Below, piece after piece: positions 34,310-37,212 of a DNA stretch of 37,212 nt (positions are counted from its first letter, which is position 1; every line of letters starts with the position of its first letter). A program made the position numbers and the translations under genes. Below the pieces are notes generated by a model. That model was given only the letters and a program-made list of their open reading frames with translations. It made no database searches and was not told the DNA's origin. Source of the DNA: JBDRED01 sp043820025 [NCBI: Elusimicrobiota bacterium] (GTDB lineage: Bacteria > RUG730 > JBDRED01); assembly GCA_043820025.1 (NCBI GenBank), contig JBDRED010000014.1:1-37212 (forward strand), in the 5' to 3' direction.

Positions 34310-37212
34310 ATGAACAAATTTTCAAGAATCAGTAAAAAAGCAAAGAGTGTCCTAAAAAAACTGGGGACATTCCTCAAGGCAGGATTTAGGGTTGGGGAGC
34401 AACGATTGGGGACATTCCTCAAGGCAGGATTTAGGGTTGGGGAGGAGTGTCCCCATAGAAAGATTATCTCAATCATAGTTCTTACAGCATTTTTAACAGT
34501 AACATGCAATGACTTTGCATTTACGCAAATGCCATTAGCAGCAGCAGCTCCTGCAAACGCTATGGAGTTTAGCCTTGCGCTAACAGTTGGTAAGGTAAGC
34601 GAAACATATTCAAACCCGGTCTCAAAGGAGCTTGTGCTGGTTGTGCAGGATGTTCACTGTAATAAAGAAGCGCAGGAAAACATAACAGCAATTCTTAATA
34701 ATGCAAAGAGATATTATGGCAAAGACTTTAAGCTTGTGGGTATTGAAGGCTCAACAGGCGAGATTGATCCGGGGATACTAAGAAGGATCCCGCATGCTGA
34801 TGTAAAGGACAGCGTTGTAAATTATTTCTTAAACAATAACACAATAACAGGCGCAGAGGCATTTGGAGTATATAATGATATAAAGCTCTATGGTATTGAG
34901 AATAATGACCTGTATACCAAAGACTTTATGCTCCTATACAACAGCCTTTTATACCGTGATATAACAAGCAGTCTTTTTGGTGAAATGAACGCTACGCTTA
35001 ATATTGGCAAGAACCTTATATATCCTTCAGCAATGAAAAATTTTGAAAAACAAGAATCATTATACAAACAAGGCGGCCTAAAGCTTGAAGAATATTTTTC
35101 ATTCCTGATAAACCACGCGAAAACAATAAAGATTAACACAGAAAAGGAATTTCCTGAACTTAGAAGAATGCAGGAGGCAGTGCTTTCATTAAAGCGTATT
35201 GACCTTGGCAGTGTTAGAACAGAGAGCGCATATTTGTTATCCAGATTAAAGGATGCATTAACCGAAAAGGAATATAATGAATTGACAGCCGGGCAGAACG
35301 AATCGAGCGACGCGTATTACAATGCTCTTTTTAATATTCTTGAATCTAAAAAGGTAAGGATTGCTTCGTCATACCCAAACCTTGACGCTTATCTATCATA
35401 TTACAATACAATGAAAAACATAGACGAGGTAAAGGTAGTTGAGGAAGAAGAAGCATTAAGGAGCAGAATAAAGGAAGAGCTGTTAAAAGGCAGAAAGGAC
35501 GCGGAACGCATAAGGTTTAGCGACGAGTATTTAAAAATACTTGAATCATACATAAATAATGAGGTAAGCAGTCAGGATGTAGAGGCATGGGAAGAAAAAA
35601 AGAATGAGTTTAATAAAACATTAGCGTATTTAGACGATATGTTAGATGTTAAGGATACATATAAGAAGAATGAGGAAGTAATATTAGAAGCGCAGAATAT
35701 AATGGACGAGTTTTACAGCTATGCGAATGAACGAAACAAGGCATTAGTAAACAACCATTTAAAGGAAGTAAAAAAAGAAAGGTCAAGCGTAAGCGCAATA
35801 GTAATAGGCGGCCATCATACAAAGGGCGTTACGGAATTATTAAGAGCGCGAGGCGTGTCATACAAGGTAATAACGCCAAAGATATATAAGGTAGAAGGTA
35901 AGGACGCATACACAGAGGGCCTAAAAGCCCAGGCAAAGAGAATGGGCGTAGATACAATAGGGACAGACCCTTCCTCTATGTCATTCTTGGACTCCCCTGT
36001 GTCATTCCTGCCCCGCCTATGGCGGGATAAACTCCAGCAGGAATCTTCGAAAGAGGTAATATCAAACGTAGATCCTTCGGGCAGTCGCCCTCAGGATGGC
36101 GGTGTGATAGACGATTCTCTAGCCCTTGCGTCAAAATTACAGCAGGCAAATGTTAATCAAGACTTAATCCCTCAAATCGTAACAACATATATCCGGCTTG
36201 CATACAAAGAAGAACAAGTAAAAGGCGCATTAGCTGTAATCGCAAAAAATCCTGGTGAAAATATGAAGGTTGAGTATAAAGAGGAAAAACTCACAATCGG
36301 TTTTAAAAAGAACGATAGCGACGAATATTTCTCTCAAACCTTTGACGTAAAAGACGGCAAACTGAAAAAGGCTAAAAAGAAAGCAAGACCTCGTCCTTCT
36401 GCTGGAATGGAAACCTTTACAATGACAGACGGGAAACAGGTTAAAGGAATAAGAATAGAAACTTCAGGTCGAGATAATAAATGCGCGTTTAACGCGTTTG
36501 GCGCAGGCTTAATGGATAATATTAAGCTTGGCCGAGTACAGCTGAGCGATAGCGATCCTTTACACATAGCATTTATAAAAAATTTCATCACAAAATGGAA
36601 TAATAAATATTATTTAGAAAACTTAGATAAAAAAATGCAAGCAAGTAACTTTGCTCAATTTGTTAGTTTGAACTTTGATTCAGCAGACACTGATCATCAA
36701 AACATTGCAGGCGCGGCATTATTTAGTTTATTTAATACAGAAGAAATTAAGGCCAGGCTGGATAGCTTTATTATGCCTGCTGTAGAATCTGCCGAAGATT
36801 ATGCGTTTGCAGGAGAAGGGTATAAAGGTATTTTACAAGAATTGAAGAATCGTAAAACTGCGCAGGCTCGTAAAGAATATTGGACAGAAACAGGCCGAGA
36901 CTTTTATCTGCAGGCTATTAGTGAAGGCAGTTTTGCCGGGAGCTATGAACAAACGCTTCTTGCTGATATTTTTCATGTCTTTCTTTTTATAGAAGGCCAA
37001 AGAGGCGCAAAAATAGAGGGCACTCAATATGGCGGCCCAAGGATATTAATAAGTAATACAAGCGCAAGTCACTATACGTATTACAGAGAAGAAGGGGTTA
37101 ATAGTGCTCTTAGCTCTAAAGATAGTCTTGATTTAAGCGGTGGACTAGTCTTAGACGGCTTAGATGATGATGCATATTTTGGATATAAACAGAGTATTGT
37201 TGAAGGAGAAGA
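34310..37212 (+). CDS. giant secreted protein with TraB/ChaN-like and OTU-like domains, repeat insertions in frame (3' truncated by window edge)
   Basis: The frame is open from ATG 34310 (AGGAG at 34299-34303) to the window end, 967 complete codons. Residues 1-17 are basic. Residues 18-48 are two translated family-A repeats at a 45-bp period (LGTFLKAGFRVGEQR, then LGTFLKAGFRVGEECP). A hydrophobic signal or anchor follows (about 52-72), then an Ala-rich stretch. Residues 107-520 resemble a TraB/GumN/ChaN-type domain: VVQDVHCN with H116, VGIEGS with E146, a long helical middle, and IVIGGHHTKGVTELL with H502/H503. Residues about 551-598 are repeat-derived, in frame. A Lys-rich linker (about 685-700) leads to a region with D722-x-x-C725 in RDNKCAFNAFG and SASHYTYY with H921, the layout of OTU cysteine proteases. 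Domain names are from motif reading only. The export signal suggests function outside the cytoplasm. Confidence 0.8.
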   Translation, partial: MNKFSRISKKAKSVLKKLGTFLKAGFRVGEQRLGTFLKAGFRVGEECPHRKIISIIVLTAFLTVTCNDFAFTQMPLAAAAPANAMEFSLALTVGKVSETYSNPVSKELVLVVQDVHCNKEAQENITAILNNAKRYYGKDFKLVGIEGSTGEIDPGILRRIPHADVKDSVVNYFLNNNTITGAEAFGVYNDIKLYGIENNDLYTKDFMLLYNSLLYRDITSSLFGEMNATLNIGKNLIYPSAMKNFEKQESLYKQGGLKLEEYFSFLINHAKTIKINTEKEFPELRRMQEAVLSLKRIDLGSVRTESAYLLSRLKDALTEKEYNELTAGQNESSDAYYNALFNILESKKVRIASSYPNLDAYLSYYNTMKNIDEVKVVEEEEALRSRIKEELLKGRKDAERIRFSDEYLKILESYINNEVSSQDVEAWEEKKNEFNKTLAYLDDMLDVKDTYKKNEEVILEAQNIMDEFYSYANERNKALVNNHLKEVKKERSSVSAIVIGGHHTKGVTELLRARGVSYKVITPKIYKVEGKDAYTEGLKAQAKRMGVDTIGTDPSSMSFLDSPVSFLPRLWRDKLQQESSKEVISNVDPSGSRPQDGGVIDDSLALASKLQQANVNQDLIPQIVTTYIRLAYKEEQVKGALAVIAKNPGENMKVEYKEEKLTIGFKKNDSDEYFSQTFDVKDGKLKKAKKKARPRPSAGMETFTMTDGKQVKGIRIETSGRDNKCAFNAFGAGLMDNIKLGRVQLSDSDPLHIAFIKNFITKWNNKYYLENLDKKMQASNFAQFVSLNFDSADTDHQNIAGAALFSLFNTEEIKARLDSFIMPAVESAEDYAFAGEGYKGILQELKNRKTAQARKEYWTETGRDFYLQAISEGSFAGSYEQTLLADIFHVFLFIEGQRGAKIEGTQYGGPRILISNTSASHYTYYREEGVNSALSSKDSLDLSGGLVLDGLDDDAYFGYKQSIVEGE
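34361..34454. repeat. two family-A units at 45-bp period inside a signal-peptide region
   Basis: Units begin GGGG at 34363 and 34408, an exact 45-bp spacing, and the last ends GAGTGTCCCC at 34454. The units use the short loop form (AAGGCAGGATTTAGGG), one base shorter than in the intergenic array. A partial GAGTGTCC lies just upstream at 34346-34353. Confidence 0.9.
35963..36103. repeat. in-frame family D/C-like insertion in the giant gene
   Basis: Contains GTCATTC twice near its left side, then a double hairpin: outer arms ATTCCTGC (36004-36011) and GCAGGAAT (36037-36044), inner arms CCCGCC/GGCGGG (36012-36017 / 36021-36026). It continues with GAATCTTCGAAAG and a family-C-like right end (GATCCTTCGGGC, then CCTCAGGATGGC). 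The host frame continues on both sides. Confidence 0.75.

Noticed and set aside
33370-37212. The 33370 and 34310 genes as one gene split by repeats
   Set aside because: Each has its own ribosome site, start and export signal, and a terminator-like stem lies between them; two genes is the simpler reading.

Overview
The window looks like a chromosomal segment of a diderm (outer-membrane) bacterium with AT-rich DNA, very long secreted or membrane-associated proteins and many short palindromic repeats. LolC/E- and LolD-type lipoprotein exporters and a 1801-residue AsmA/TamB protein show that there is an outer membrane. The giant proteins, together with a SpoVG-containing housekeeping cluster, suggest Candidatus Omnitrophota or a related uncultured phylum. 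That placement is an inference; the window has no rRNA.

Layout. (1) 3-6512: the 3' part of a giant protein gene that enters from the left edge. It has one membrane segment and an intact HExxH site near its C-terminus. (2) 6675-19887: mostly plus-strand housekeeping and envelope genes: lysS, lolC/E, lolD, a class IV aminotransferase (ilvE-like), clpC, a TamB-like gene and ispE. (3) 19868-24141: a spoVG - tRNA-Gln - glmU - prs - rplY(ctc) - pth block, close to the order known from Firmicutes (spoVG-glmU-prs-ctc-pth). (4) 24180-27072: an ArsB/NhaD/SLC13-type permease converging on pgi. (5) 27308-32849: a shikimate cluster aroE-aroK-aroC-aroB followed by glyA, behind a good sigma-70-like promoter. 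Every gap between these genes from aroE to glyA holds a palindromic repeat. (6) 32850-37212: an accessory zone. It holds a hicB-like remnant broken by a repeat, a small secreted protein whose C-terminal third is a run of palindromes, and a giant secreted protein gene (34310 to the right edge, still open). That last gene carries repeats in frame in its signal-peptide region and in its middle. Its domains resemble a TraB/GumN/ChaN-type domain and, near the right edge, an OTU-type cysteine protease.

The most notable feature is a set of several short palindromic families. Family A runs from GGGGACATTCCTC to GAGGAGTGTCCCC, about 47 bp, sometimes tandem. Family B is a 12-bp stem GGGGACAGTCCC / GGGACTGTCCCC. 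Family C has GTCATTCTGAGG / CCTCAGGATGAC ends. Family D has ATTCCYGC / GCRGGAAT hairpins. They occur between genes and also inside reading frames, like the Rickettsia palindromic elements. In the intergenic array family A has a 46-bp period, but inside the giant gene the period is 45 bp, which keeps the frame. No transposase lies in the window, so whatever mobilises them is elsewhere.

The pathway genes are ordinary: amino-acid and aromatic biosynthesis, cell-wall precursor UDP-GlcNAc (GlmU), PRPP (Prs), isoprenoid precursors (IspE), translation (LysS, L25, Pth, tRNA-Gln), proteostasis (ClpC), one-carbon metabolism (GlyA) and envelope biogenesis (Lol, TamB).
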